Source: Bombardia bombarda
Taxonomy: Eukaryota > Ascomycota > Sordariomycetes > Sordariales > Lasiosphaeriaceae
Length of the DNA stretch: 64,000 bases
NCBI GenBank assembly: GCA_030512295.1
Contig: JAULSR010000005.1
Coordinates: forward strand, 1,736,001 to 1,800,000
Reading direction: 5' to 3'
The notes below the pieces were generated by a model. It searched no databases, was not told the origin of the DNA, and was given only the letters and a program-made list of their open reading frames with translations. Of the stretch, positions 47,965 to 59,891 are shown one piece after another. Positions within the stretch are counted from its first letter, which is position 1; the number at the start of each line of letters is the position of its first letter. The position numbers and the translations under genes are program-made.

Positions 47965-48560
47965 GGCCTTGTATCTCCGACTATCACAAACCGTTCCTAG
48001 CGTCTTGCGCGTACAAACAAGCTCATCTCTGCCGTCTGCCATCTGCACTCCTCGAAGCTCGATCACAACCTTAGTAGCGCAGAAGCCATTCCCGCCGTCG
48101 CGCCGCCACCTCTCCCATAATTCGTTTGTCAGGTCTCACCTGGATCGACGGGGCTTGCCCTAGCTTCCATTGCCCTGTTGTGTATGTACATACCTACATA
48201 CCACCTCCAGTACTACGTACCTGTCCATGGGAGGAAAGGCTGAGAGCCAGTGAGCCGCATGAGTGGTCAGCCAGCAATAGAGCAAGCATCAACAGGGTGA
48301 CAGGGCCCCCTACCTCCCCAGACCACCGCCCTGACTTGCACCACTGATTGATTGCCTTGGGACTTGGACTAAGTCAAAAGTCCAACATCTCGGCAGCCAT
48401 TCCCGCCATCGTTAACTCGTTCTACACCCAACGACGTACCTTTTGCGATTCTTATTAGTCGACTTGCCCTAACGAGCCAGAAGTGTAAATCACTTACTTG
48501 TCTGCGCGGCTCCTTTTTCTCCAACCCAACCCAACCCTCCACTCCACTCCCTCACTAATA

Positions 48561-48578
48561 CCCCCCCCCCCCCCCCCC
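48561..48578. repeat. homopolymer of 18 C
   Basis: Eighteen C residues in the probable leader or promoter of the zinc-cluster gene, preceded by CAACC and CTCCA repeats. Confidence 0.95.
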
Positions 48579-49664
48579 AACCTTCACCCCACGTTCCCAA
48601 ACATAAACAAGGCCCGTTGCATACTCACGATATTCGCGCCCGACGGTCCCGATCTTCATCCAGTTGCTGCCGTCAAGCGCGCAGCCCAGGCCACAGGGAA
48701 CCCGGAAGGTCGTACAGAAGCTTCCAAAAACAGCAACTGCGGGATCCCCTGCCTAGACCACATTCGGCCATACACGTCCCTCTATCAGGCTCAGAAAATT
48801 TGGGGTGCGAGCCGTGTCTTCAACGCGGCCTACCAAACTTTCCTCTGGGTTGCGGTTCCATTCCAGCCAGCCCTTGGCTTGTTTCGTTCGTGCACTGCAG
48901 GAATCTCTCCACACAACAGCCAGCTGGCACTTGCTCCCCCCGGGCAGCATCCGCCTGCTCGCTCAACCAGCTCACACACCCCTAGACACACCCGGACGCG
49001 CTCTCCATATATCCTCTGTACACATATATACGCAACCGTCTCTCTCCAGCGCACACAAGCTCCATGTATACTTGGGGTTCGCTCCCTTATAACAGAGTTT
49101 GTCTTGCCGTGTCGACTCTTTACAAGGAGTTGCCGTTACCGCTGCCACAAAGACCGGACAGAACCGAAGAAGGGGGTGTACTTTAATCGCCAGTCATATT
49201 GCTTGGATCCTCCTCGCAATTGGTGCCGCAAACCACGAGTCGTCTGCCGTCTTCATTGGCTCGTCCACTGCTCGCTACCTGCCCTCTGTCCCCGTCTTCC
49301 TCTGTCGCCTCTGAACCCGTACCTAACCTTCGTCATATCTTGAATCAGGGGAAGAGCCCTTAGTTGTGTCCCAGGTCGCAACCTCGTCTCCACCAGGCTC
49401 AACCCTCGTTGCCGTACCAGAACCATCAACAACAAAAGTTTGGACTATGCCATAGGACCCTTGTGCCGAATACCAACACCGTTTGTTGTAAGGATAGCCT
49501 TCGATATCTGCATATCTGGAACTTAGTCGACCAAAGACATCCCTGGACCCGCAGTAATCTTCATTACCCGCTTGCCACCCTCTGCTGCCTCTGGTTGCTG
49601 AGAGAGATCATACCCCGGCCCCGGTCTTGTCCCCCCTCAGACGCGACTGAACCAGTAGTTGTTC

Positions 49665-51207
49665 ATGGCAGTCGTCGCTCCGCCGCCCTTCAAATCGAAA
49701 TTGGATACCTGGGGATCTAGCGACTCCGCTATATATCCTGCCGTATCGCCAGCTCCCATGACAGACATAATGTCATATCAGTATCCCCCGCCGCCGCCTC
49801 CAAACGGCGCCGAGATGGACATGCCTCCCTCTGGGTACTTACCCAACTACTCTGTGCCATCACAGGCGTCATCCGGAATGAACATGAGACCCAGCCCCGA
49901 CTCGGGCATCCCCTCAAGGGAGCGTTCAGACTCCTTCTCCAAGTCTATGAAGCTCAAGCGGTCCTTATCGACGCCAACCGTTGGGCCGCCGCAGTCACAC
50001 CCTCCAGCACACCAAGCCCCCACTCCGCAACAAATAGCCACGGCGGAACAGAATGCTCTCGCAGCGGAGAAAAGGAGAAATAAACTGGGCTACCATCGCA
50101 CATCCGTTGCATGCGGTAAGTTTCCACTTGGAAATCTGACACCAATCTTCCCCCAAGATTGGCTTTTTGGCTGAGATTTGACCTAGGCCACTGCCGTCGT
50201 CGAAAGATAAGATGCATCCCATCGCAGAATGATGTTCAAGGTCGCTGTGTGAATTGCATTCGGCTCAAAAAAGAATGCAGCTTCTTCCCAGTAGATCAAC
50301 AGCCACCTCAGGATACCCGCCAAAAGTCGGCATCGCGATCTTCCATTGGGCCCAAGATTGCTTCAGCTTCCTCATCGCCAGCGATGCAGTCTGGGATTCC
50401 ATCGGATATGCATGCGCAACAACCCTATCCTCAACTGACAATGCCATCCATTCAGAATATGCCGCCGCCTATGAAGCCACCTGGCACTGAGAGCTATGCC
50501 CCTGACTCCAAGGGTAAGTTAAGAGTCCTCTCCTTGAGACAGCCGTCCCCCTTTTCCCAAAGGTTGCCTACTAAGATCATAAAGGACCCTCGAGCGCGTC
50601 AAGTACCCGACCGTACGAATATTCACAGCATGGCATGACCAACTGGATGGCGGCAGACGCCAGCCCCAGCTCATCCAAGCCGAGTGACTTGAACGCGACC
50701 TGGAGATCGTACCCGAATGAATCTCCCATAACGCCCGCTTTCTCCCCCTATACTCCTCATGCTCCACCTTCGTCAGCCACTTGGTCGACATCTGTTGGTT
50801 CCGAGTCATCATCTAGGGATGACATGGCGTGGTCCTCTTATCCAGCACCACCGCCGAGATCTTTATCCTTTGGTGCGGAAAGCATGACCAGCCACCAGCA
50901 GTACCCGTCGATATCGCAGATGAGCAACCACTCAGGCCGTTCATACGACCGAAAATCGGGTTCGATATCAAGCGAAATGTACCCTCCACCAATTGCAACG
51001 ACGATTCCTGGAATTGAGACAGTTCCAGGCACAACTCTCGAGCACCACGTTTCACTGTCGGCTGGGGCTATCCCCCCTTCGAGTTATGGATCATGGCACC
51101 AGTCATATTCTTATTCGAAGCCTGCAGAAAGTTACGGAGGATGGTACGGAGAGGGTGGAGCACAGGAATCTCACCCACCTGAACACCAACACTACTATGA
51201 GCGATAG
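49665..51207 (+). CDS. Zn(II)2Cys6 transcription factor
   Basis: Exons 49665-50115, 50187-50513 and 50585-51207 give 466 residues. The binuclear zinc cluster begins at C150 (VACG), continues with HCRRRKIRC and closes with RCVNCIRLKKEC, the six-cysteine pattern of fungal GAL4-type DNA-binding domains. The basic KRRNKLGYHRTS just before it fits the usual N-terminal arm. The first intron splits the cluster between the first and second cysteines. The rest is Pro/Ser/Gln/Tyr-rich and disordered (PPPPPPN, SYSYSKPAESYGGWYG) with no fungal-specific middle homology domain, so this is a short, minimal regulator. Target genes cannot be inferred. ATG 49665 is the first in frame; ATG 49759 is an alternative start. 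It is separated from its nearest upstream gene by 11.6 kb. Confidence 0.9.
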
Positions 51208-54200
51208 TTTCGAGCATAAGACGAAATGTGGCCTGCATCGGGCGAGCGCCATGTTTGGCTCTGGCCATGGTCGGCAACATACATCGTGTTCACACTACTT
51301 TCCAGTGTTTGCAGCGATTCATGTTTTCGCAGAGGTTGAGGAGATGGATATCGTTCACCAGGTCCAATTTCGAGTTTTTAGGGGTCTTTGTGTATTGATT
51401 CCACGGGTGTGGGCGCGGCGACATATTTGAAGCTGCTCGAATTCGGTTACAACAGTCCATTCATTGTCAAAGCGACGAAGCGAACTATAACGACCCGTTG
51501 AGAATCGTATGCTGCAAGGCAGTGAATCAGGAAAGGGAGCCTGAGCGCAATGTTGCCTTAGGGCCAAATGGGGGGATTTGCGACACAGGGTGCGCCACAT
51601 GAGACTTCGGCTGCGCACATGTCAGCCGAGAGGTGCGCACCTGCCAACGGCTTCACAACCTCCTCACCAGTCAATAGCTGTCGGAAGCTCGCCGAAGTGG
51701 GCTGTGGCTGACAAGAACTATGCACACACGAATTCGACAAACCTCGAGCCCCCGACCTCTTCGAACTTGCCCAGTCTTGGCAATGAAGATCCCGTTTACG
51801 CTCATCGACAAAACCAATCTTGCTAAAGATAGTAACGATTGGGAGTCAGGAAGTCTACTAGGATATAAAGCATGATCGAAGTATCTTTGAGAAGAAGCCG
51901 GTCTGGTGTGTTGTGGCCCCCGACAGGACATCTGATCATTGAAGCACTACAGTGGCACCCCCTCATCACCCCCTGGTCTTGTTCAGAGACAGACTGGCAC
52001 ACATGGCCGAGAACAATAATATTGAGCAGACAGGTCTCTCAAACAACACAGGTGCACATACACCACATAGCCAGGAGCTGCAGTTGAAAATTGGACAACG
52101 AAGCTTCAAATGATGAACGTGGGGGCACCCACATCATGGAGGGTCAATCTAAAGCAATACCTAGGTGCGAGTTAATTTGATGGACGGTAAAGGAAACGAA
52201 CAGATAGAAAAAGAGCAACGGATCGGGTATTACCAACCCACCTCCACGGTACGCATATCATTGGAGCAGAAACACAAACCGGGAAAAAGAAATGGGGAGC
52301 GGGTTGGGGAACGGGTCGGTTGCATACACATTGTCTTACATTACAGCAAAAGGAAAGCGGCAACCCGGGTGGTGGATGGAATGGGGGCATCTCATGAGTT
52401 GCTCACCCCTTTTCCTTTCCACTTTCCTTACCTGTTCTCATTTTTTCAACATACAAAGGCGGTTCGGCTTGGGAAAATCGATTATGTTTTATGCATGGCG
52501 GTTTGTTGGGAAAGGGGGAGGGAGATAGTACGGGACGGCAAACGGGACGGGACGGGACGGTAGCTGGCTGCTGCATTTGCGAGGCCGGGTTGTGCATGTG
52601 TTACCTCGGTTGAGGCAGACGGAAAGAGAAGAGGGATATGTGAGGCCTGGCCTTTTCATTCTCACACTTTTGTCCACACGATGCACATGAAGGCTGGGCT
52701 GAGCTGACCCCACCCCGCCCGGCCCGGCCCGGCCCTGCTCGGGCGTCAGCGTGGGTGTGGGTGGAAGTAGCAGAGAGAGAGGAGAGGATCGAACTAAAAC
52801 TGCATCGTGTAATGGGCGGCTATCATGGTTGGGGCGGAGGAATGCTGGCATTTTTTATGTTTTTATCATGTTTCTGTTTCATGTGCATGTTGTTGTTTTT
52901 TCTCTCTACTTGATTTCTATTTTGTCTTGTATTCTTTTCTTCTGCCACCTATTCCCTCTTATTTATTATAAGAGTATTAGTTGGGAACGTCAGTCTAGGC
53001 TACTTGTTTCGCATTGCGTTATCTGTGTTTTCACATGTTTGTAAGCTCGTGTATTTGTTTCATGCCGCCCTTTTCCTCGTTTGTACTTTGCGCTCCATAT
53101 ACCAAGGTCTTTGAAGTTATTATTGGTCTTTTTCTATAAGGGGGAAGGAGGAGGGACTTGGCTGCAGTATAGAGGAAATCGATATGAGAGGTCAGTAGGG
53201 GTAGCAATACACGATTGAATGGGTATATACGGACGGAGCTGCCTACCGGACATAGTGACTATATACTTGCTCAACCAAGCGCATCTGTTTCCCATCAAAT
53301 CAGATCAATGTTGCGTCTGCCTGCTATCTTGAACTCCGAAATGAGGCCTCACGCAATATGCCACCTACTAGCATCCAATATATCAAACAGTCACCTTCCT
53401 CCACTGGGCGGTATAGTAGTATAACCTGGAGATAGGTTGTGTATAGTAGGATGACTAAGGTGATGGAAGGGGGGGTGAACTTTATCCGAGTCTTAAACAT
53501 TTATCCATCATCATGTGTGCAATTATAGTGGCGGTGGGGGTATCCTAAAGTTGGATGCGATACCATAAAACCAATCAAATTGATTACCATTGATAGGAGG
53601 GACACAGACTGCATCACCGTGCTGTCACGGTTGTAAAGGTGAAGCATCATGACTGTCCGTGTTGGTTTATCTACCAGACGTTTCCAGAGCTCTTACGCCA
53701 CAGGTGTTGTGTTACCCAATACTCCTGAAGTCAACGGCTGGGCTGGGCGGCGGGATACCGAAAAAAGGGGGGTGGAGGTTCAATCCATGTATCTATCCTG
53801 CACCCCAGACCGACCCCAGACGGCCCCAGACAACCAAAACACGCAACCCCCGCTTTGGGCTTAGACGCCCGCCCGCCCGCCCCACAAACCAACGACGCAA
53901 CGGCGGCGGTTCGTCTGGTCAGACCCTCGGCGGGATCGGAAGCGCCGTCTGGACAGATACGGGATACCTGCCTGGGGCGGGATATTTTAGCGAACCGCAG
54001 CCCGGACTTTGCCGGCGTCTCCAAAAGCCAGGTAGAGGGGGGAGGGGGCGGGAGAGGAAGAAGAATGTGGGGTTTGGAGGCGGTCTGTTCGTTCCTGCCG
54101 TTGCTCGAGCCGTGTTCCAGCCTCCAGGTGGTGGTGCGCAGTCCTCGTCAATTCCCACATGGGATGCCGGTTAGGAAGGTCCCGACGTCAGGTCAGGTCC

Positions 54201-54383
54201 CTGACCCTGCCTGCCTGCACGCACGCGCGGCTTGCCCACAAAGGGGGACTTACCGTCCTCTTCTCCCTCTTTTTGCCTCGTGGCTTTTTGTTTTTTTTTC
54301 CTGTCTCTGAAATAGGGATGGTGGGAAAAAGAGGGGTTGTGTGTGTGTTGCGAAGGGAAACTTCTTGCACCTCCCTCAGGCTC
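51208..54383. other. gene-free region downstream of the zinc-cluster gene
   Basis: About 3.2 kb. The frames at 53649-54310 overlap each other in different frames and are Pro/Gly/Arg-rich, as expected from C/G-rich noncoding DNA. T-rich sequence at 52850-53130 is plausible terminator or 3' flank. I see no gene. Confidence 0.5.
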
Positions 54384-55473
54384 TCACGTGCCCAAGTTCC
54401 ACAACATCACCGCGAGTGCCACATAAGAGCCAAGGCTTAACATCATGAGCAAGGCGATGCTGTTGCCGCTCGTGCGGAACTTCTTTTTGACGACAATGGT
54501 CCTGCGGAGACGCCTGATGGTGCCGCCTGCGCCATCGTTCTCCGAGAAGGACTCGTCCTCGGTCTCCTCCTGGTCAAAGAACTGGCGGTTTCCCTCGTAG
54601 CGGCGGAAGATTGCCACCAGCATGACGGCGGCGCCATAGACGGCAAACAGGGCGCCGATCGAGTAGAACTCGGACGTGAAGATCTTTAGAATGACGAGGG
54701 CGAACGAGAACTGGCTCAGCGCCGTGCGCATGTAGGCGCCCTCGAAGGTGCGCTGGGCTGCACGGATCTCGACGAGTCTGCAATAATAATAAGTAATAAG
54801 AGATGTATCCCTGTTAAGTTGACCTGAGTAAAGAAAAATGCAATGCTAAAATAAAACCAAAATGAATGGTGGGTTGGAACCGCAAAGTCCGGGCCGCAAC
54901 AGGAATATTGTGCTGGGTTCCCCCTTGTAATGAATGGGGTTGCGCAGGACATCCAGGCCTCTGCGTTGACCGTGTGCGTGCTCGTCTAGAATACATGCCT
55001 AGCACTTGACTGCGTCTGCCCGTTATTGTAGTGCGGGGGAAAGAGACGGGAACTGTAGACGCATGTCGGCGGCGTGTTGTAGGCAAGGCAGCCAGCATGC
55101 CAGGACCCAGCATATGCGCCCAAAAAGGACCGATATGACGGGCAGCTCTGGCGGCAGACAACCAAGATAGAAAAAGAAAAGAACGAGGAAAGTGGACGCA
55201 GGGGGTATAGCACAGAATGCAGCGAAGGGGGCAGCTGGTGAGACTGAAGTGGAAAGAGCTCTCGGACTTACTCTTGGCTCGTAAGAATAACGGATCGTGC
55301 GCGATGGAGCCGAAGATGAAGTCTATCCTCTGGATATGGTTGGAGAGCCTGTTGACGGGGAATGCGGTCAGTTTCAACTTGTTAGCTAGATGGAATATAT
55401 TTAAGTGCTGTAGAGTGTTACTGCATGTATTGCATTGATTGAGAGCATCACTCACCTCGAGCATGGACGCCAT
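54384..55473 (-). CDS. DUF202 family multi-pass membrane protein (5' exons tentative)
   Basis: The last exon (54777-54384) is clear. It encodes LVEIRAAQRTFEGAYMRTAL, then membrane segments (FSFALVILKIF, IGALFAVYGAAVMLVAIF), an acidic loop (EETEDESFSEND), a basic segment and a final membrane span. This pattern resembles DUF202 proteins. Upstream, exon 55377-55272 (LSNHIQRIDFIFGSIAHDP) and 54985-54901 (LDVLRNPIHYKGEPSTIF) can be joined in frame, with a first exon 55473-55456 (MASMLE), giving about 200 residues. Two junctions are weak: the donor after 54901 is GTTGCG, and the acceptor before 55377 sits too close to its branch point, while the better acceptor (CAACAG before 55345) would break frame with MASMLE. 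Function is unknown. Confidence 0.65.
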
Positions 55474-56103
55474 AATGGCCTAATGGGCTGCTCTATACCG
55501 CCGCCACGGTCTTTTGAGTTGTATAGAAAAGTCCTGAAGGTAGTATGCGACTACACGTAACGATAGTAACTCAGCAGCTGTCTATTTGGAGAAGATAGGA
55601 CGGGAACGAGGCGATCACTGCGGAGTCGGAGCTGAAAGTTGATGAAAAGGTGACCCCGCCAAAATGGCAACCCACATGAACCATGCACGCGCTAAAGTTA
55701 CAGATCTTGACTGCCAAGACTGCCAAACTGCCCTGCCGCGGTTTTCCACATAAGCCAGATAAGCCAGCCAATCATGTAGCACCCTGTGTCCTTAGCGTAA
55801 CCTGCCGCTTAGAACCTTAGAGGTACTATCCTGGCCCGTGCGCCTTACTAGTCCTGGCGGTCGCTGTGGCCTTTACGCGGTACGTCGCAACGCAGCTCAA
55901 TTGAAGCTTCGTGGCCCGATTACAGCACGCCTAGCACTAGCACTGGGTGGAGCTCCCGCCTGACGACGACAACGACGACGGCGACATCACCATTCACCAC
56001 CACCACCACAGCGCCTCTTTCAGCAAGCCAGCCAATTACCAAACGAAAACCACCACCGAAACGCTCATTCACCTACACACAATCCAACCAAGATAAATCA
56101 GCA
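55474..56103. promoter_or_regulatory. divergent promoter region between the DUF202 and OST2 genes
   Basis: 630 bases between two outward-facing starts. It includes GACGAC and CACCAC-rich sequence just before the OST2 start (55963-56090), probably its leader. No coding sequence is seen. Confidence 0.5.
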
Positions 56104-56764
56104 ATGGCCAAGTCACGAAACAACCGAGACGTCGCCCCGTCGGCGGCGGCGACCACGCAAGCGAGCGTGACCAGCACATCGTCCACCGCCAACATCACCG
56201 CACCAGCAGCCACCACCACCACAGCAAAGTCGTCAAAGGCCGCCGCCAAGTCGAGCTGGGACCAGATGGTGCTCAACATTGCCAACCACTACACCAAGTC
56301 GACGCCGCAGCGCACCAAGCTTCTAGATGCCTTTATGGCCTTCCTCGTCGTCGTCGGCGCCCTGCAATTTCTCTACTGCATCCTGGCTGGCAACTACGTA
56401 AGACTACCATTTCTATATACGTGGGGCAAAGAGGGTGGGAGGGGAGAAGAGACAGCCAGCCCAGAAACAAACCAAGAAAAAGACCGGTAGCTAACAGCTA
56501 ATACCACATATGTAGCCCTTCAACGCATTCCTCTCCGGCTTCTCCGCAACCGTAGGACAATTCGTCCTGACGGCCTCGCTACGCATCCAAACGACCGAGG
56601 CCAACAAGTCCGACTTTCCCGCAGTGTCTCCCGAAAGGTAAATGTCACATGCCATGTGTCACGGCTCGCTCCCATATCTGACCAACAACCTTTATAGGGC
56701 CTTTGCGGATTTTGTAGTTTGCAGTTTGATTCTGCATTTCTTCTGCGTCAACTTTATCAACTGA
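56104..56764 (+). CDS. OST2: oligosaccharyltransferase subunit OST2/DAD1
   Basis: Small integral subunit of the endoplasmic reticulum oligosaccharyltransferase, which transfers lipid-linked glycans to asparagine. Exons 56104-56397, 56516-56637 and 56698-56764 give 160 residues. The conserved core is evident: LLDAFMAFLVVVGALQFLYC, then PFNAFLSGFSATVGQFVLT, then RAFADFVVCSLILHFFCVNF, the three-helix DAD1 layout with the family's usual C-terminal end. The first about 55 residues are a Ser/Thr/Ala-rich cytosolic extension. All junctions keep frame. The divergent neighbour is the DUF202 gene and the convergent neighbour is GRASP. Confidence 0.96.
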
Positions 56765-57122
56765 TCTTTTACCAAACAAAGGGAGAGAGAGCAAAACCTC
56801 CCACAATCGAGATTGTGTTTCTGGAGTGAAGGGGTTTCTGGCGGAGTGCAGGACAGAGAAAGAGAGGGCCTATAATTCTCTCTAATGCTCCATGTATGAA
56901 TGAGCAAATGTGTCACTACTATCACACACATACGCTCACGTAGGCATTGTATAAGTATATCCAAAAATAGGCAAAAAAGAAGGCGCAGATGAACTAGCAC
57001 GCTGGAGTTTTTTAGGACCCAAAAGAGAAGGCAAGATAAACAATACGCTAGCTACATAAGGGGGATGGATATATGGGGGTTTCTCATCACGGAAAAGAAC
57101 AAGAATTAAAGTCTACAAGTTC
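56765..57122. other. convergent 3' flanks of OST2 and GRASP
   Basis: 358 bases, A/T-richer than the genes, with no coding features. Both transcripts probably end here. Confidence 0.5.
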
Positions 57123-58413
57123 CTAATCCTCCAGTCCTTCATCACCCTCCGCCTTGGGTGGGGGCGGCGGTGTCTGCCCAGCAGCCTTTGGCGGCGGCCC
57201 TCCCCTCGGCGGCCCCCCTCCTCCCGCCTTGGGCGGTGGCGGCAACGGCGAGGTAGCCCGACCACCGCTCGGCGCATTGTCCAGCTCTCTGCTCTTCTTC
57301 TCCTCCTCCTTGAAATAATCGTCCATCAACCGGTTCGGGCTGTTCTGATGGCCGTGGGCGTGCCTGTCCTTCTTCTTGCTCCGCGGCGGGGCATTCGCCG
57401 CCGGCGACGTGCTGACCACCTGTGCCGGTATGAGGAAGTTGGTCGACGGTGGCGGCGGAGGTGACGTCGGAGAAGCTATATTATACGTATGATTCGCACC
57501 CGGCGGCGGCAGCGGCGCATCAGAGTAACCGCCCCCCGTCGCGGGCATAAACCGCTCGTGATGTGGCGCCTGAGCCGACGTCGTTTCCGTATCGCCATCG
57601 AAGAGTGTCTCGCCGGGAGCATGCACGGGCTCGCTCAGGGGCGCCGGCAGCCTGTGCAGAGCGCCGTACCCTAGCACACAGCCCAGGGCGCCCTCGCCGC
57701 CCCAGTCCCTGCTCGGCTGGATGGTGACCTCGCGTGTGACGTTGTACTCGTTGTTGTAGACGTAGAGCCGCAGGGGGCGGCCGATGTGGTCCTCGACCAG
57801 CTCGCTGAGCCCGCCCTCGCCGTGCAGGGCGCCCTCTGGCGTGCCCAGGATGTAGTCGCTATACGGCAACAGTCCGGCGATGTCGGCGGGCGAGTTGGCG
57901 GGGACGTCGAGGACGTGCCAGATGTTGGACACGACGCTCAGCGAGCTCCACTGCAGAGTAAGGCCTAGAGATGTCCCGTCTGCGGGGACGGCGATGTGGA
58001 GGGCTCTTGTGCGTTGACCCTGTTGTTGTAGCTGCTTCTTAGCATTGACTCGACCATAAGAGGTTGGGGGGAGACGACACGCACCTTTGCGCTCCATATG
58101 CCCAACATGACAGCTCCGCCAGCGCAGTTGTGTACCTCCTGGGCGAAGAGCCCCGGATCCGAGTCGTCCTAACAGCACAAAGGGCATTCATTAGCTCTTC
58201 TATGATATCGAGAAAATTAAACCAGATTTGAGGTCACGCCCTGCATACAATCATGCGCCCGTTGATGCCCACCACAAAGTCGAACCACGGCTCAATGCCC
58301 AGCTGCAAGTTGGTGTTGCGCAGCACCTGGAAGCCGAATGCGCCATGGTTCTCCTTGGAAGAGGGCGCGTCCCCGTCGAGCCGGGATATAAAGCGGTTGA
58401 GGGCGTTGAACAT
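57123..58413 (-). CDS. Golgi reassembly-stacking protein (GRASP/Grh1)
   Basis: Exons 58413-58249, 58168-58085 and 58019-57123 give 381 residues. It starts with an amphipathic helix (MFNALNRFISRL), as in fungal Grh1, rather than the MG myristoylation start of animals. The two tandem PDZ-like GRASP domains follow (GFQVLRNTNLQLGIEPWFDF; LSVVSNIWHVLDVPANSPAD), with the conserved LYVYNNEYN and WGGEGALGCVLGYG motifs. The C-terminal third is Pro/Gly-rich and disordered, the usual regulatory tail. It works at early Golgi membranes in stacking, COPII-linked transport and unconventional secretion (family knowledge). For intron 2, the acceptor at CAACAG before GGTCAACGC gives WSAKGQRTRALHI, matching the family; an earlier AAG would add QLQQQ. 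Confidence 0.95.
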
Positions 58414-58811
58414 GGTAGTATGCCGGTAAACTTCAAAGGGCCTCTTCTTTTTGGTATGTTTTTGGTCTTCAGGTTGAGATGGTGGTGATTGTCATGTATT
58501 GATCGCTACGTACGCCTCTCTCCTGGACATGGAGGTACCAGAAGCAACCCTGGCATCTGACGCGGTGGGGAATCGGGGCGCGCAGGTGGTCATAGCTCCC
58601 GACATGGAGGCTAAATGTCTTGGCAACTGGCGGGTACCTTTCTGAGAGTTTGTTCCATTCATACGGATACCGCGACACCTCTCTCTCACATCCCATTATC
58701 AGCCTTTGAGAGTCAGAACAAATAATAATAACACTTGATTCCTACTACTGCTCATAAGAAACAAGAACAAACGTCTCAAATTTGGGGGTTTTTGTCTTGA
58801 CCACCTTCACA
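58414..58811. promoter_or_regulatory. divergent promoter between GRASP and TGS1
   Basis: 398 bases between two outward-facing starts, with T/G-rich sequence on the GRASP side and A-rich AATAATAATAAC near 58720 on the TGS1 side. No gene is seen. Confidence 0.5.
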
Positions 58812-59891
58812 ATGCCGTTCAAGCGACTTGAGGACAAGCTCCCTCTCACAGACGAGTGCCGCCACTACGACGATGTTGCCGATGTCCCATGGGATATTCA
58901 AAAGTACGTCTCTACATGATCACAAGACACTCTCATATAAGTCTAAAAAAATCATTTGCATAGATGATCATGGCTAAATACCGATTGCAGATACTGGCAC
59001 CAACGCTACTCCATTTTTGAGTTCTACGACTACGATATCCGCTTCACAGATGAGGCTTGGTTTGGTGTTACACCTGAGCCCATTGCGAGGTATGTCATTT
59101 CTCTTTCCCCTGATACTTCGCTATATATTTCCCCATCTGGCGTGCTTTTCTTCTTTTCTTTCAAAACACTTGCCCTCTTTACTCTCCTTCCCGTTGAATG
59201 CTGCCATAAATCATCCTCTCCTCACTGACATACCATGTAGCAAAATCGCAAACGACCTCGCCTCAAAGTGCTCCCCCAGCAAGACCACCCTCGTAGACCT
59301 CTTCGCCGGCTCCGGCGGCAACGTCATCGCCTTCGCCATGTCCGAGCGCTGGTCACGCATCATCGCCATCGAGAAGGACGCCGCGACCCTAGCCTGCGCC
59401 CAGCACAACGCCGACGTCTACGGCGTGCGCGAGTACATCACCTGGGTCCACGGCGACTCCTTTGAGTTCCTAGCCCATTACAACCGCGGAACCCCCGACA
59501 GCCAAGGTCAACAGGAGCTTCTCAACAATAATGACGACGACGACGACCCAGCATTGCGCATCAACCCCGCCGACACCACCATCTTTGCCTCGCCGCCCTG
59601 GGGCGGCGTCAGCTACCGCAACCACGAGGTCTTTGACCTGAGCCAGATGCAGCCCTACAACCTCGACGCCATCCACGAGGCCTGCAAGCCCTACGAGCAC
59701 ACCCTCTACCTGCCGCGCAGCAGCGACATCCGGCAGATCGCCAAGCTGGCCCCGAGGGCGGACCAAAGATCGACGTCGTGCAGTACTGCATGGAGGGCGC
59801 GGCCAAGGCCATGGTGGCTTTCATGCCTGCTACTGCTGCCAGTGATGATGTTACTCCTACAAACTCTAGTCACGAATCAAAAAAGAACTAA
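58812..59891 (+). CDS. TGS1: trimethylguanosine synthase TGS1 (with a one-base frame break)
   Basis: S-adenosylmethionine-dependent N2-methyltransferase that hypermethylates m7G caps of small nuclear/nucleolar RNAs. Exons 58812-58903, 58991-59089 and 59241-59891 total 842 bases, one short of 281 codons. YWHQRYSIFEFYD and IRFTDEAWFGVTPE are typical of the TGS1 entry region. The AdoMet motif DLFAGSGGN starts at D83 and the catalytic ASPPWGG at 180-186 carries the cap-stacking tryptophan (W184). After KLAPRA (about 59760) the frame runs into unrelated sequence, while one base over it continues as PKIDVVQYCMEGAAKAMVAF to a stop at 59891. The break lies in GGGCGGACC and looks like loss of one G, either real or a consensus error. 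An Asp-rich insert (NNNDDDDD) precedes the catalytic motif. Confidence 0.92.

Larger units (their letters stand above)
38065..49664. other. 11.6 kb gene-poor region
   Basis: I find no coding exon chain, RNA gene or transposon here. The longest frames (43876-44751 plus; 42315-42884 minus; 48498-49343 plus) start at GTG or TTG or have low-complexity content and no domain. The region has many simple repeats, listed separately. The last 2.4 kb (from about 47300) is strongly C/T-rich and probably includes the promoter and a long 5' leader of the zinc-cluster gene. Confidence 0.5.

Noticed and set aside
48498..49343. 281-codon plus-strand frame upstream of the zinc-cluster gene
   Set aside because: Begins at TTG, crosses the C18 run as poly-Pro, and reflects C/T-rich DNA.
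53649..54310. Overlapping frames of 150-171 codons
   Set aside because: Several frames are open over the same G/C-rich DNA, with Pro/Gly/Arg composition; noncoding.
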